Assembly: GCA_014523625.1 (NCBI GenBank)
Contig: JAATVP010000088.1
Span: 1 to 10,466 of the forward strand
Length of the DNA stretch: 10,466 nucleotides
Direction: 5' to 3'
DNA from: Nitrososphaerales archaeon TH5896
Lineage (GTDB): Archaea > Thermoproteota > Nitrososphaeria > Nitrososphaerales > Nitrososphaeraceae
The number at the start of each line of letters is the position of its first letter. The stretch's first letter is position 1. The position numbers and the translations under genes are program-made. This document shows positions 1-6,315 of this stretch, one piece after another. The notes under the pieces are model-generated. The model was not told the DNA's origin. It worked only from the letters and a program-made list of their open reading frames with translations, and searched no databases.

Positions 1-1
1 G

Positions 2-223
2 GCCTTTGTACTGATGAATGCAGAACTAGGAAGTGAAGACTCTATCGTTACCGAGCTCAATAAACTTGAAGGTGTAAGAGAGGTTTACCAGGTTTATGGG
101 GTCTATGATATCGTGGCACAAGTCGAAGCTGACACAATGGAGAAGGTCAAAGAAACTATAACGTGGAAGCTGAGAAAACTCAATGGGGTCAAGTCCACAT
201 TAACAATGATAGTGATGGATTAG
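2..223 (+). CDS. Stand-alone Lrp/AsnC ligand-binding (RAM) domain protein, 5' end cut by window edge
   Basis: The reading frame is open from base 2 and ends with TAG at 221-223, giving 73 visible residues. It reads through an internal ATG at 14, and the family normally has a few residues before this point, so the true start is probably just outside the window. The visible part is a RAM (ACT-like) domain: the strand-turn-strand pattern around VREVYQVYGVYDIVAQVEAD is the core of the Lrp effector-binding fold, followed by a helix (MEKVKETITWKLRKL) and a last strand (STLTMIVMD). No helix-turn-helix is present and there is no room for one of normal size. Such DNA-binding-free RAM proteins are common in archaea and may form oligomers with, or modulate, full-length Lrp regulators. 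Effector and partner are unknown. The domain call is firm; the role is inference. Confidence 0.85.
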   Translation, partial: AFVLMNAELGSEDSIVTELNKLEGVREVYQVYGVYDIVAQVEADTMEKVKETITWKLRKLNGVKSTLTMIVMD

Positions 224-368
224 AGCAGCCAAGTAATTAGGGTCAATGTATTGCAGGTACCAACGATTTGACTAACAAGCTTAGTAGGCGTCATCCGATG
301 TTTCCAAAGAGCATAGACTACATAAGGTTAATGAAGTTGTATTGTATTGTTTAATATCGATCGATCAT

Positions 369-533
369 ATGATTTTGTTCAGAAAGAAGAGTGAAGAAGG
401 TTTGAACGAATTCAAATGTAAGTACTGTGACATGAAATTCGATGATAAAGAGCGGTTGAAGAGGCATTCTCGAAAAGCACATTCTGAGAACGAGGACTTT
501 ACTCCTAACGCAAATCCATTTGGTGGATTTTAA
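369..533 (+). CDS. Small C2H2 zinc-finger protein (54 aa)
   Basis: One classical zinc finger fills most of this protein: Cys17-x2-Cys20-x12-His33-x4-His38, with Phe15 and Phe24 and Leu30 in the usual hydrophobic-core places. A basic N-terminus (RKK) precedes it and a short polar tail ending in PFGGF follows. The ATG at 369 is preferred over an upstream in-frame TTG at 342, because it puts the finger about 15 residues from the N-terminus. A TATA-like TTTAATAT at 350-357 lies too close to either start to decide. Small single-finger C2H2 proteins of this kind are known in thaumarchaea. They are assumed to bind nucleic acid or protein, but the target is not known. It stands alone, with 145 non-coding bases upstream and 53 bases before the rhomboid gene. 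Confidence 0.75.
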   Translation: MILFRKKSEEGLNEFKCKYCDMKFDDKERLKRHSRKAHSENEDFTPNANPFGGF

Positions 534-586
534 GTATACGAATTTATCCGATCCCTAGGTTTCAACTAGATCAAAATAAGCTCCTT

Positions 587-1564
587 ATGTTTCCAATCCA
601 CGATGATACCCAAAGACTTCATGGAAGACCCTATGCCAATTACGGTCTGATTTTTGTTAACGTCGTGATATTTATTTGGGAATTGTCGTTTACGAGTAAC
701 TTTGCAGATCCTATCACTACACAAGAATTATTTTATACCTATGGTTCTATTCCTCGGTTCGTACTCTCTGGAGATGTAGTATCCATCATTACTTCAATGT
801 TCATGCATGGTGGATTTGCACACATAGCGGGCAATATGGTTTTTCTGTTCGTTTTTGGGGATAATATAGAAGACAGATTTGGTCATCTGAAATACCTTCT
901 AATATACCTATTGTGGGGGATAGTAGCAGCCTATTCCCACAGTTTGATCGCAACGGATGATACTAATTCTTTGATTCCGGCTGTTGGAGCATCGGGTGCA
1001 ATATCAGGAGTATTGGGAGCTTATTTAGTGATGTTTCCTAGAGCGAAAATATTCACCATAGTATTTGCCTTCTTTATCACAACTATTAGGATTCCAGCAA
1101 TTGCATTCTTGCCAATATGGTTTATTATGCAATTAGTCTTCGGTTTTATATTCCCACAATCTGGAGGTGTAGCATATTTTGCACATATAGGAGGCTTCGT
1201 GGCAGGATTGGGTACAGCTTATGCCTGGAAGTTATTGACAGGTAACAGGGATTTACCAGTAGGAAATATTCGTTCCCCTCCAATCAAGAAAATAGCATTC
1301 AAATCACCTGAAGGTGAGTTGGTTAAAGGAGAACCAGATATTATCAAAGGTCAAGACTATTTTGAAATACTAGCGCATGTTAAAGGTATTTCAGGCCTCT
1401 CTGACATAACTGTGAATTTCGAACCTCAGAACAGGTTAGTAAGGATAACCGATAACAAATCCAAAATTTCACAGATACTTGCTAAACTGCCAGAAGACGT
1501 CTCAAAATATCAATTGCAAGAAATTGATTATCTAAACGGCATCATTCGCGTGCGGCTAAGTTAA
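587..1564 (+). CDS. Rhomboid-family intramembrane serine protease with C-terminal HSP20/alpha-crystallin-like domain
   Basis: Residues 1-217 form a rhomboid: hydrophobic segments near 18-34, 80-92, 101-118, 133-150, 154-190 and 194-217; an HGGFAHIAGNM loop with His79 and Asn83 (the family HxxxN motif, oxyanion side); the nucleophile Ser136 in GASG; and the partner His200 in AHIGGF. The Ser-His dyad is therefore intact, and cleavage of membrane substrates within the bilayer is expected. After a linker (about 218-255), residues 257-325 resemble a small heat-shock protein alpha-crystallin domain: FEILAHVKGIS, then DITVNFEPQNRLVRI, LPEDV, and a final NGIIRVRLS, matching the order of conserved HSP20 blocks. 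This domain would face the cytosol if the topology is conventional. It may recruit or hold substrates, but that is inference. The ATG at 587 is the first good start; a weak AATTTATC box lies at 541-548. Confidence 0.88.
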   Translation: MFPIHDDTQRLHGRPYANYGLIFVNVVIFIWELSFTSNFADPITTQELFYTYGSIPRFVLSGDVVSIITSMFMHGGFAHIAGNMVFLFVFGDNIEDRFGHLKYLLIYLLWGIVAAYSHSLIATDDTNSLIPAVGASGAISGVLGAYLVMFPRAKIFTIVFAFFITTIRIPAIAFLPIWFIMQLVFGFIFPQSGGVAYFAHIGGFVAGLGTAYAWKLLTGNRDLPVGNIRSPPIKKIAFKSPEGELVKGEPDIIKGQDYFEILAHVKGISGLSDITVNFEPQNRLVRITDNKSKISQILAKLPEDVSKYQLQEIDYLNGIIRVRLS

Positions 1565-1646
1565 CAGTACGACAAAATTATGAAGAACTTCAGCGCATGG
1601 ATTGAATTTCGAGATGGAAAATTCTGCAATCTAATCAGGCCAAAAG

Positions 1647-1652
1647 TTTATA
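1647..1652 (+). promoter_or_regulatory. TATA-like box for the Rieske gene
   Basis: TTTATA is centred about 25 nt before the ATG at 1675, the spacing expected between an archaeal TATA box and the transcription start. It implies a leaderless mRNA beginning at or next to 1675 and argues against the upstream ATG at 1654, which would lie within the untranscribed promoter. Confidence 0.6.
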
Positions 1653-1674
1653 GATGCGGTTCTTGAGTTCTGTA

Positions 1675-2292
1675 ATGATGTCACAGCAGACCCCTCCAAA
1701 TGTGGGAGGTAAGGTTTCAAGGCGTGATTTCTTGAAATTAATGGCTGCTGCTGGTACTGTTTTAACATTTATACCATTTGTAGATTGGGGGAAGTTTTTA
1801 CCCAATCCTGCCGGGCAAGTATCCGAGAGGGCTAAGGTTGAATTGCCCGATGGTTCTCAAGCTAACATTAACTCCTTCCCCGTGAACCATGCTGAAGCCG
1901 TGATATATCCCAAGACAGATGATCCTGCTTTAAACAAAGAAGCATTTAGAACATGGCAGTTCATTCGTTTACCTGAGGAACTTGGGGGAAGTAATAATGG
2001 TGTTTCATCTTTTAGAATGTATAGTATGGTATGTTTGCATTTGTGGTGCTTATGGAAGTACTGGCCTGAACCCGGAAGAAAAAGGGGAGAATGCCCTTGC
2101 CATGGCAGCTTGTATGACCCATTAACTGGGATGGCATTTGCTGGACCGGCATCGCTTCAATCGCCTCCCTCAAATGTTTTACCAATGCTAGATTTGGAAG
2201 CAGATCAAAACGGCGCAGTTTGGATTAAACCTCCTAACTGGAGTCCAAATGGTAATGGAGTAGTGGGATTTGGGCGCTACCTTAAAGAGTGA
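1675..2292 (+). CDS. Rieske [2Fe-2S] iron-sulfur protein of complex III
   Basis: This 205-residue protein carries a twin-arginine signal and anchor near the N-terminus (SRRDFLKLMAAAG followed by a hydrophobic stretch), so it should be exported folded by the Tat system and remain membrane-tethered outside the cell membrane. The cluster-binding motifs are clear: box 1 CLHLWC (Cys120, His122, Cys125) and box 2 CPCHGS (Cys140, Cys142, His143). By family rule Cys120, His122, Cys140 and His143 bind the cluster, while Cys125 and Cys142 form a disulfide. Box 1 has Trp where most complex III Rieske proteins have Gly. The protein passes electrons from quinol, oxidised at cytochrome b, to a copper carrier. 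Start 1675 was chosen from the TATA spacing; ATGs at 1654 and 1678 are alternatives. The last 23 bases overlap the cytochrome b gene. Confidence 0.92.
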   Translation: MMSQQTPPNVGGKVSRRDFLKLMAAAGTVLTFIPFVDWGKFLPNPAGQVSERAKVELPDGSQANINSFPVNHAEAVIYPKTDDPALNKEAFRTWQFIRLPEELGGSNNGVSSFRMYSMVCLHLWCLWKYWPEPGRKRGECPCHGSLYDPLTGMAFAGPASLQSPPSNVLPMLDLEADQNGAVWIKPPNWSPNGNGVVGFGRYLKE

Positions 2293-3922
2293 AAATAGTT
2301 TAGCACAGTTCTGTAAGTGGGTCTACGAAGGGGTAGACCGAACCATATTCATGGGAATGAAATTCACAATTCCCTCACGCTTCGTCAGTCCCCTTGGATT
2401 TCTAGGGATGTTAACATTTGTAATTTTCATAATTCTAGGTATAACCGGCGCGCTTTTGATGCTATGGTACGAACCTATCCTGGATAGGGCTTGGGACAGT
2501 GTTGAAAATATTAATGATACCATTCCGTTTGGGTTCCATCTACGTAATATTCATTATCACGCTTCTAACGCGATGGTGATGGTGGCATTGCTTCATATGT
2601 ATTACCAATATTTCAGTGGCCGCTACAAGATTCGAAATGAAATCCTTTGGGTAACTGGAATCATCTTAGGAGTCCTTACAATACTCGAGGCCTTCACAGG
2701 TTATGACATTATATTCAGTGAACGTGCTGAACTCGCTATCTCTATTGCAGCGTCATTAACCAATTCAATCCCTGTATTGGGACCTGATATGAGAGAAGCG
2801 TTCTTTGGAGGAGGCTTTTCCGACTTTATCTTGAGATTTTACGCATTCCACGTCTTCTGGCTGCCAATCGCTATGCTTGGTCTCATGGTCGTTCACTTTC
2901 CAAGGTTCTTGGTTTTTGACGTTCCTATGGTAATGGCTTTTACAGGGGCAATAATGATTACGGGAGGAGTATTCCCTGTGGATATGGGATTGAAATTTGA
3001 TCCTAACGTACCGCCGGGGATCACGGTTCCAGAATGGTACCTTACAGGTCTGTACGCTTTCTTGAGAACGATGTACGACAAGTTCGTGACGGGTGTCCTC
3101 TGGCCTGGACTCTTCATATTTGCATTGCTAATAGTACCCTTTGTAGATCGATACAAGAAGTTCTCATGGAAGGACCGACCGATCATTACTGCAGTTGGTA
3201 TCACAAGTTTAGCCCAAATAATTGTTACAACCTATTGGGGTTTCTACATAGATCCTGATATTCAGAAATCACTACTTGAACGACTCGTAATTGACCCAAT
3301 TTTCTTTTATGTTGTAATGGTCTTATTGGTTCCGCTTTCATTCGGTTTCACATATATGATGATAAAGCTAGCCAAAAATGCAGAGTCAAAGGCAAAGGCG
3401 CAGCCAAAGAAAGCTACGGGAAAAGGTCCGATCAACCTTCCAGCAAAATGGGTATATATAATCTTCATTGGCTTGCTCATCTTCCAAATATATCTCAATA
3501 TCTCTGCATACTACGCAGTGATTAGTGGAATGAACAACTTTTCGTTGTTCGTTATAGGATTGATGATGCTGGTATTTGCGGGTATGTTCCATATCTATAG
3601 ACATGGTCGCGCTATGGAGAAAGCTCCTCCACCTCTGCCACCTAAACCTGTTATTCAGCCTAAAGCTCCTTCGCCGCTTCCTCAAACTTCTTATGTTTCC
3701 TATACCGCGGAGCCTAGTGTTGCAAAACCTCCAATTCCTCAACAAGTGCAAAAAACTCAACCTTCAATTGGCTCATCTCAAAAGACTAAATCTTCCTCAC
3801 TGAGAACAGACGGAAATTCCAGCAGTAGCGTTTCAAAACAAGTGGGAATTTCCCAAGATTCCAATTCTTCTACTAAAGCAGACAATTTCGATAAAGCCAG
3901 AAATGGACGACGCATTAGTTAA
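2270..3922 (+). CDS. Cytochrome b (b6/subunit IV fused) of complex III, with extended C-terminus
   Basis: This is the membrane quinol-oxidising subunit, 550 residues from a TTG start inside the end of the Rieske gene, implying translational coupling. Residues 1-214 match cytochrome b6: four membrane segments with haem-ligand pairs His95/His109 and His194/His209, whose 14- and 15-residue spacings are those of the b6 type. Residues 215-330 match subunit IV, with the Qo-site motif PEWY at 254-257. Further membrane segments follow at about 343-366, 393-417 and 423-443, about ten in all, so two more than the usual eight of cytochrome b. The tail from 448 is proline-rich, then serine-rich, with no recognisable domain, and by an even segment count lies on the cytosolic side. 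Context puts it between its redox partners, the Rieske protein and a blue-copper protein. No cytochrome c1 or f gene is nearby, consistent with copper replacing c-type haem in thaumarchaea. Confidence 0.93.
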   Translation: MGATLKSENSLAQFCKWVYEGVDRTIFMGMKFTIPSRFVSPLGFLGMLTFVIFIILGITGALLMLWYEPILDRAWDSVENINDTIPFGFHLRNIHYHASNAMVMVALLHMYYQYFSGRYKIRNEILWVTGIILGVLTILEAFTGYDIIFSERAELAISIAASLTNSIPVLGPDMREAFFGGGFSDFILRFYAFHVFWLPIAMLGLMVVHFPRFLVFDVPMVMAFTGAIMITGGVFPVDMGLKFDPNVPPGITVPEWYLTGLYAFLRTMYDKFVTGVLWPGLFIFALLIVPFVDRYKKFSWKDRPIITAVGITSLAQIIVTTYWGFYIDPDIQKSLLERLVIDPIFFYVVMVLLVPLSFGFTYMMIKLAKNAESKAKAQPKKATGKGPINLPAKWVYIIFIGLLIFQIYLNISAYYAVISGMNNFSLFVIGLMMLVFAGMFHIYRHGRAMEKAPPPLPPKPVIQPKAPSPLPQTSYVSYTAEPSVAKPPIPQQVQKTQPSIGSSQKTKSSSLRTDGNSSSSVSKQVGISQDSNSSTKADNFDKARNGRRIS

Positions 3923-3944
3923 TCAAATTCAACACTAAAAAAAC

Positions 3945-3950
3945 TTTATA
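3945..3950 (+). promoter_or_regulatory. TATA-like box for the plastocyanin-like gene
   Basis: TTTATA, preceded by an A-rich stretch, is centred about 39 nt before the ATG at 3987. With the normal TATA-to-start distance this gives a leader of roughly ten bases, so this copper protein can be transcribed on its own as well as from the Rieske-cytochrome b unit. Confidence 0.5.
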
Positions 3951-3986
3951 TGTGAAATACATCTCTCTCATACAAAGCGCAGGTAG

Positions 3987-4448
3987 ATGACTAATAATGT
4001 GGCAGGGATTAGCATTATGGCCTTCATTGTTTCTGTCGCCATTAGCGCGGCGTACTATCAATTTGTATATATCCCGCAAGCAACTGCAACTCCCGTAGTT
4101 CCTGAAGAGGTTCTCAACCCGGCAGAGTCAGTAGAAGTAGCCATAGCAGTTGGTTCTGCACAACCATCACAGACCGAAAACTTTGTCCCGAAGGAGGTGG
4201 AGGGGGCATTGGGTTTATCCAACAAGTTCATTTGGACAAATGACGATTCAGTACCTCATACTGTAACTTCTGATACGGCATACGAAGATCCTGTCAACGG
4301 GGCATTTAATAGCATGGACACCATTGGCCTTATTCCTGCCAATGAAAAATATGAGTTTACCTTTACCGAGGTAGGCGAGTATCCATATCATTGTGAGCCT
4401 CATCCATGGATGACAGGAAAGGTTACCGTGGCTGAGGGAAGATTCTGA
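3987..4448 (+). CDS. Membrane-anchored plastocyanin-like (type 1 copper) protein
   Basis: This 153-residue protein has an N-terminal membrane segment (about 6-28) and a cupredoxin domain from about 48 to the end. All four type 1 copper ligands are visible: His91 (VPHTVTS), Cys136, His139 and Met142 in YHCEPHPWMTG, the Cys-x2-His-x2-Met arrangement of plastocyanin and amicyanin. The segment lacks a clear signal peptidase site, so it probably stays attached to the membrane with the copper domain outside. Its place directly after the Rieske and cytochrome b genes suggests it accepts electrons from the Rieske centre and passes them towards a terminal oxidase or another small blue-copper carrier. 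An in-frame TAG at 3984 fixes 3987 as the earliest possible start. The family is much expanded in ammonia-oxidising archaea, where copper proteins replace cytochrome c. Confidence 0.93.
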   Translation: MTNNVAGISIMAFIVSVAISAAYYQFVYIPQATATPVVPEEVLNPAESVEVAIAVGSAQPSQTENFVPKEVEGALGLSNKFIWTNDDSVPHTVTSDTAYEDPVNGAFNSMDTIGLIPANEKYEFTFTEVGEYPYHCEPHPWMTGKVTVAEGRF

Positions 4449-4467
4449 TAATCATAGAAATCAGAAT
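4442..4467. repeat. Perfect 8-bp inverted repeat over the plastocyanin stop codon
   Basis: ATTCTGAT (4442-4449) and ATCAGAAT (4460-4467) are exact reverse complements around a ten-base loop. The left arm contains the TGA stop codon of the copper protein. In RNA it would form a hairpin at the 3' end of that message. No U-run follows on the plus strand, so 3'-end protection or processing is as likely as termination. Confidence 0.6.
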
Positions 4468-4470
4468 ACG

Positions 4471-4490
4471 CTAAATTAAAACAAAAACGA
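4471..4490 (-). terminator. T-rich terminator of the minus-strand gene ending at 4516
   Basis: Read on the minus strand, this stretch has T5, T4 and T3 runs about 25 bases after the stop codon of the beta-rich protein gene. Archaeal RNA polymerase terminates at such T-rich runs without needing a hairpin. Confidence 0.45.
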
Positions 4491-4515
4491 ACGAACTACA
4501 CGTTGGATTCAAGTA

Positions 4516-4884
4516 TTATTTGTCAAGAATAAGGTAGGAAATATCGCTAGCTATTTCTTTATGTTCTTGGATTATGGACACCCTAAACTTGACCTTAGCG
4601 GAAGCATCGCGGGGGGTATGATTAGTTCTCGCTGTAAAGGTTATCTTTTTCAGACCAGAGATATCTTTTTCAAATATTGAAAGCCTTGGATACGGATAGT
4701 CTATCTTTCTTCCATTGAGTTCTACAAATTCAAAGCTACCGCTAGAATCTTCTATTTGTGAATTTATAACAATAGTATCATATCTCGAAGCGTAAGATAG
4801 ATTAATAGTTCCATGTATATCCTGGCCTGAAGTCGCCTGCTCCTCCGTTAATTCAATTGAGATTGGATTGCGAGTAGAGTTCAT
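4516..4884 (-). CDS. Small beta-rich protein of unknown function, weakly arrestin-like
   Basis: I do not recognise a named family. The 122-residue product has no signal peptide, membrane segment or cysteine. It is predicted to be mostly beta strand: ISIELTEEQATSGQDIHGTI, then TIVINSQIED, KKITFTARTNHT, AKVKFRVSII and a final ISYLILDK. The opening pattern, a strand, a 'SGQDIHGTI' turn and another strand, recalls the start of arrestin-like or immunoglobulin-like sandwiches, but this is only a shape resemblance. The ATG at 4884 is preferred. An in-frame TTG at 4962 would add 26 low-complexity Asn/Ser-rich residues and would lie beside the TATA-like box, where transcription should not yet have begun. 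The gene converges on the copper-protein gene and is divergent from the hydrolase. Confidence 0.65.
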   Translation of the reverse strand: MNSTRNPISIELTEEQATSGQDIHGTINLSYASRYDTIVINSQIEDSSGSFEFVELNGRKIDYPYPRLSIFEKDISGLKKITFTARTNHTPRDASAKVKFRVSIIQEHKEIASDISYLILDK

Positions 4885-4963
4885 TTTTAGGTTATTGAAA
4901 TTATTCGAAATATTTTCTTTACTAGATAATTGATTTTGACTAGAGAGTAGTGCTAAGTACAAG

Positions 4964-4971
4964 ATATTAAA
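4964..4971 (-). promoter_or_regulatory. Weak TATA-like box for the minus-strand beta-rich protein gene
   Basis: TTTAATAT on the minus strand. A start of transcription about 26 nt on (near 4942) would leave a leader of roughly 57 bases before the ATG at 4884, longer than for other genes here. Its main use is that it makes the TTG at 4962 an unlikely start. Confidence 0.3.
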
Positions 4972-4994
4972 TTAGGGCTCGTGATTCTAGAGCA

Positions 4995-5002
4995 TGTATA
5001 AT
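4995..5002 (+). promoter_or_regulatory. TATA-like box for the alpha/beta hydrolase gene
   Basis: TGTATAAT is centred 27 nt before the ATG at 5026, the leaderless spacing seen for several genes in this window. The in-frame GTG at 5008 is only six bases downstream of the box and so is unlikely to be the start. Confidence 0.55.
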
Positions 5003-5025
5003 CGATTGTGAGGCAGGACATTTCA

Positions 5026-5814
5026 ATGAATCTCGTTCACATGGATGAATATACTATACGATATTTATCAGGTCTTAACTTCAATCTAAAGAGTACGAGA
5101 ATACTGATCTTGTTGCATGGAATAGGCGCCTCAGCAGAGAGGTGGGTACCTGTTATTCCTGGTTTATCGAAGAAATTTGAGGTAATAATTCCTGATATAA
5201 TTGGTTTTGGATATAGCGATAAACCGACCGTAGAATATACGATGGATTTCTTTGTCGAGTTCCTCAATAGATTCATGAAGGCCCTTTCCATCAAGCAAGC
5301 CACTTTTATTGGCTGGTCATTTGGAGGTTTTCTAGCCACAGAATTCGCTATGAAATTTCCCAACCAGGTAAATAAACTAGTTCTCGTTTCCCCAGCAGGG
5401 ACTATGAGAACGTCGACTCAAACCCTTGATGAATATATCATGGCCGCGCTCTACCCCACATACGAAAATGTTGCAAAGGCCTTTTCACATATGAGTTACA
5501 ACTCCGAAGTCGTACCGGAGTCAACAATACGCGATTTCATTAACCGAATGAGACTCCCTAATGCAAAGTACGCGTTCATGTCGACCCTGTTGGGGATTAG
5601 AGATTCTCCCAACCTTGTTGGCCGATTGTCAAAAATAAATATTCCAACACTATGTATCTGGGGGGAGCACGATCAAATGATTCCCTTCCAGTATTCGGCT
5701 GCCTATGGTGATATCCCAGGCTGTACTACTAAAGTTATAAAGGGGTGCGGACACACTCCACCCATTGAAAACCCTAAGGAGTTCACAAAATTAGTCCTAG
5801 ATTTTTTACAATAG
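5026..5814 (+). CDS. Alpha/beta-fold hydrolase (esterase/lipase-like)
   Basis: The 262-residue protein has the full set of alpha/beta hydrolase landmarks: the oxyanion-hole LLHGIGAS (His31-Gly32), PDIIGFGYSDKP after strand 4, the nucleophile elbow GWSFGG with Ser98, the acid Asp216 in WGEHDQMIP, and the catalytic His243 in GCGHTPPIENP. Residues about 120-195 form a cap-like insertion. There is no signal peptide or membrane segment, so it acts in the cytosol on an ester, thioester or C-C bond substrate that cannot be named. The length is that of ordinary hydrolases and shorter than PhaC synthases, which also use Cys rather than Ser as nucleophile, so it is not PhaC. Because the next genes look storage-polymer related, a depolymerase or oligomer hydrolase role is possible but unproven. 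The start is set by the TATA box at 4995-5002. Confidence 0.88.
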   Translation: MNLVHMDEYTIRYLSGLNFNLKSTRILILLHGIGASAERWVPVIPGLSKKFEVIIPDIIGFGYSDKPTVEYTMDFFVEFLNRFMKALSIKQATFIGWSFGGFLATEFAMKFPNQVNKLVLVSPAGTMRTSTQTLDEYIMAALYPTYENVAKAFSHMSYNSEVVPESTIRDFINRMRLPNAKYAFMSTLLGIRDSPNLVGRLSKINIPTLCIWGEHDQMIPFQYSAAYGDIPGCTTKVIKGCGHTPPIENPKEFTKLVLDFLQ

Positions 5815-5817
5815 GTC

Positions 5818-5823
5818 TTTTTT
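5818..5823 (+). terminator. T-run terminator after the hydrolase gene
   Basis: A run of six T lies four bases after the hydrolase stop codon. This fits archaeal intrinsic termination at oligo-T and separates the hydrolase from the AbrB gene, which has its own TATA box. Confidence 0.45.
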
Positions 5824-5842
5824 GACGCGCTCGGTGATAATA

Positions 5843-5850
5843 TTAAATAA
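5843..5850 (+). promoter_or_regulatory. TATA-like box for the AbrB gene
   Basis: TTAAATAA is centred about 27 nt before the ATG at 5874, predicting a leaderless message for the phasin-like/AbrB protein, transcribed independently of the hydrolase. Confidence 0.55.
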
Positions 5851-5873
5851 ATGTACCGAATTGATCCTTATCA

Positions 5874-6170
5874 ATGACTGAAAATGATAATAGCTCCTTC
5901 GATGCCTTAAGAAAAGCAGTTGAACAGGGAAATGAAGCGCAACGTGAATTTATGAAGAAATTAACCTCAGTTCAACAGGATGCGATGCTTAGTTATATCT
6001 CAACTATGCAGAATGCTTTGCATTTTAATGCAATGTTCAAAACTACTGTTCAGAGCGGTGGTAGGATCTCAATTCCTGAGGCTGAAAGGATTGCCCTAAA
6101 CATAGAAGAAGGCGATCTGGTACAGGTGATTGTGACACCCATAATGAGAAGAAAGAAAGGCACCGAGTAA
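5874..6170 (+). CDS. AbrB/SpoVT-type DNA-binding protein with phasin-like N-terminal helices
   Basis: The 98-residue product has two parts. Residues 5-55 are predicted helical and amphipathic, rich in Gln, Ala and charged residues (FDALRKAVEQGNEAQREF onward), like the coiled, granule-binding region of phasins. Residues 56-90 are a swapped-hairpin AbrB domain: TVQSGGRISIPEAERIALNIEEGDLVQVIV, with the conserved GRISIP start and the EEGD turn. In AbrB proteins this domain dimerises and binds DNA. A basic RRKK tail follows. In haloarchaea an AbrB-type protein, PhaR, lies next to the phasin and PhaE/PhaC genes and regulates them; here the phasin-like and AbrB parts appear fused in one small protein facing a PhaE-like gene. 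A role in sensing or coating polymer granules is therefore inferred. The alternative is a plain regulator or antitoxin-type AbrB with a helical extension. Confidence 0.8.
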   Translation: MTENDNSSFDALRKAVEQGNEAQREFMKKLTSVQQDAMLSYISTMQNALHFNAMFKTTVQSGGRISIPEAERIALNIEEGDLVQVIVTPIMRRKKGTE

Positions 6171-6315
6171 CTTTGACAACTGTGATGTCCATAAACTCTC
6201 ATTCTTCCAATCCCGGAAGCAAGGATCTCTCTCAGTTTGCTCCAGAGCTGACATTTCTACCATATTGGCTCCCGCCAATCCCCGTCATAGACACTAAATT
6301 TATCACATGGTACAA

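Noticed and set aside
342..368. TTG at 342 as the start of the zinc-finger protein
   Set aside because: It adds nine residues unlike the family, and an ATG at 369 gives the normal distance to the finger.
224..368. Gene or regulatory RNA between the RAM protein and the zinc-finger gene
   Set aside because: No open frame with a plausible start and no clear repeat or fold was seen.
2893..3204. 103-residue open frame on the minus strand inside cytochrome b
   Set aside because: It lies fully under a confidently identified gene, has no recognisable domain and no promoter; a shadow frame.
3386..3760. 124-residue minus-strand frame opposite the cytochrome b tail
   Set aside because: Arg/Leu-rich composition is what the antisense of a Pro/Ser-rich tail yields; no independent support.
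5037..5363. 108-residue minus-strand frame opposite the hydrolase
   Set aside because: Antisense of a clear alpha/beta hydrolase with no domain of its own.
5026..5814. Hydrolase as the missing PHA synthase PhaC
   Set aside because: The nucleophile is Ser in GWSFGG, whereas PhaC uses Cys, and the protein is about 100 residues too short.
6171..6315. Possible small gene or RNA between the AbrB and PhaE genes
   Set aside because: The only open frame there runs into the AbrB gene antisense and has no domain or promoter; no stable fold stood out.
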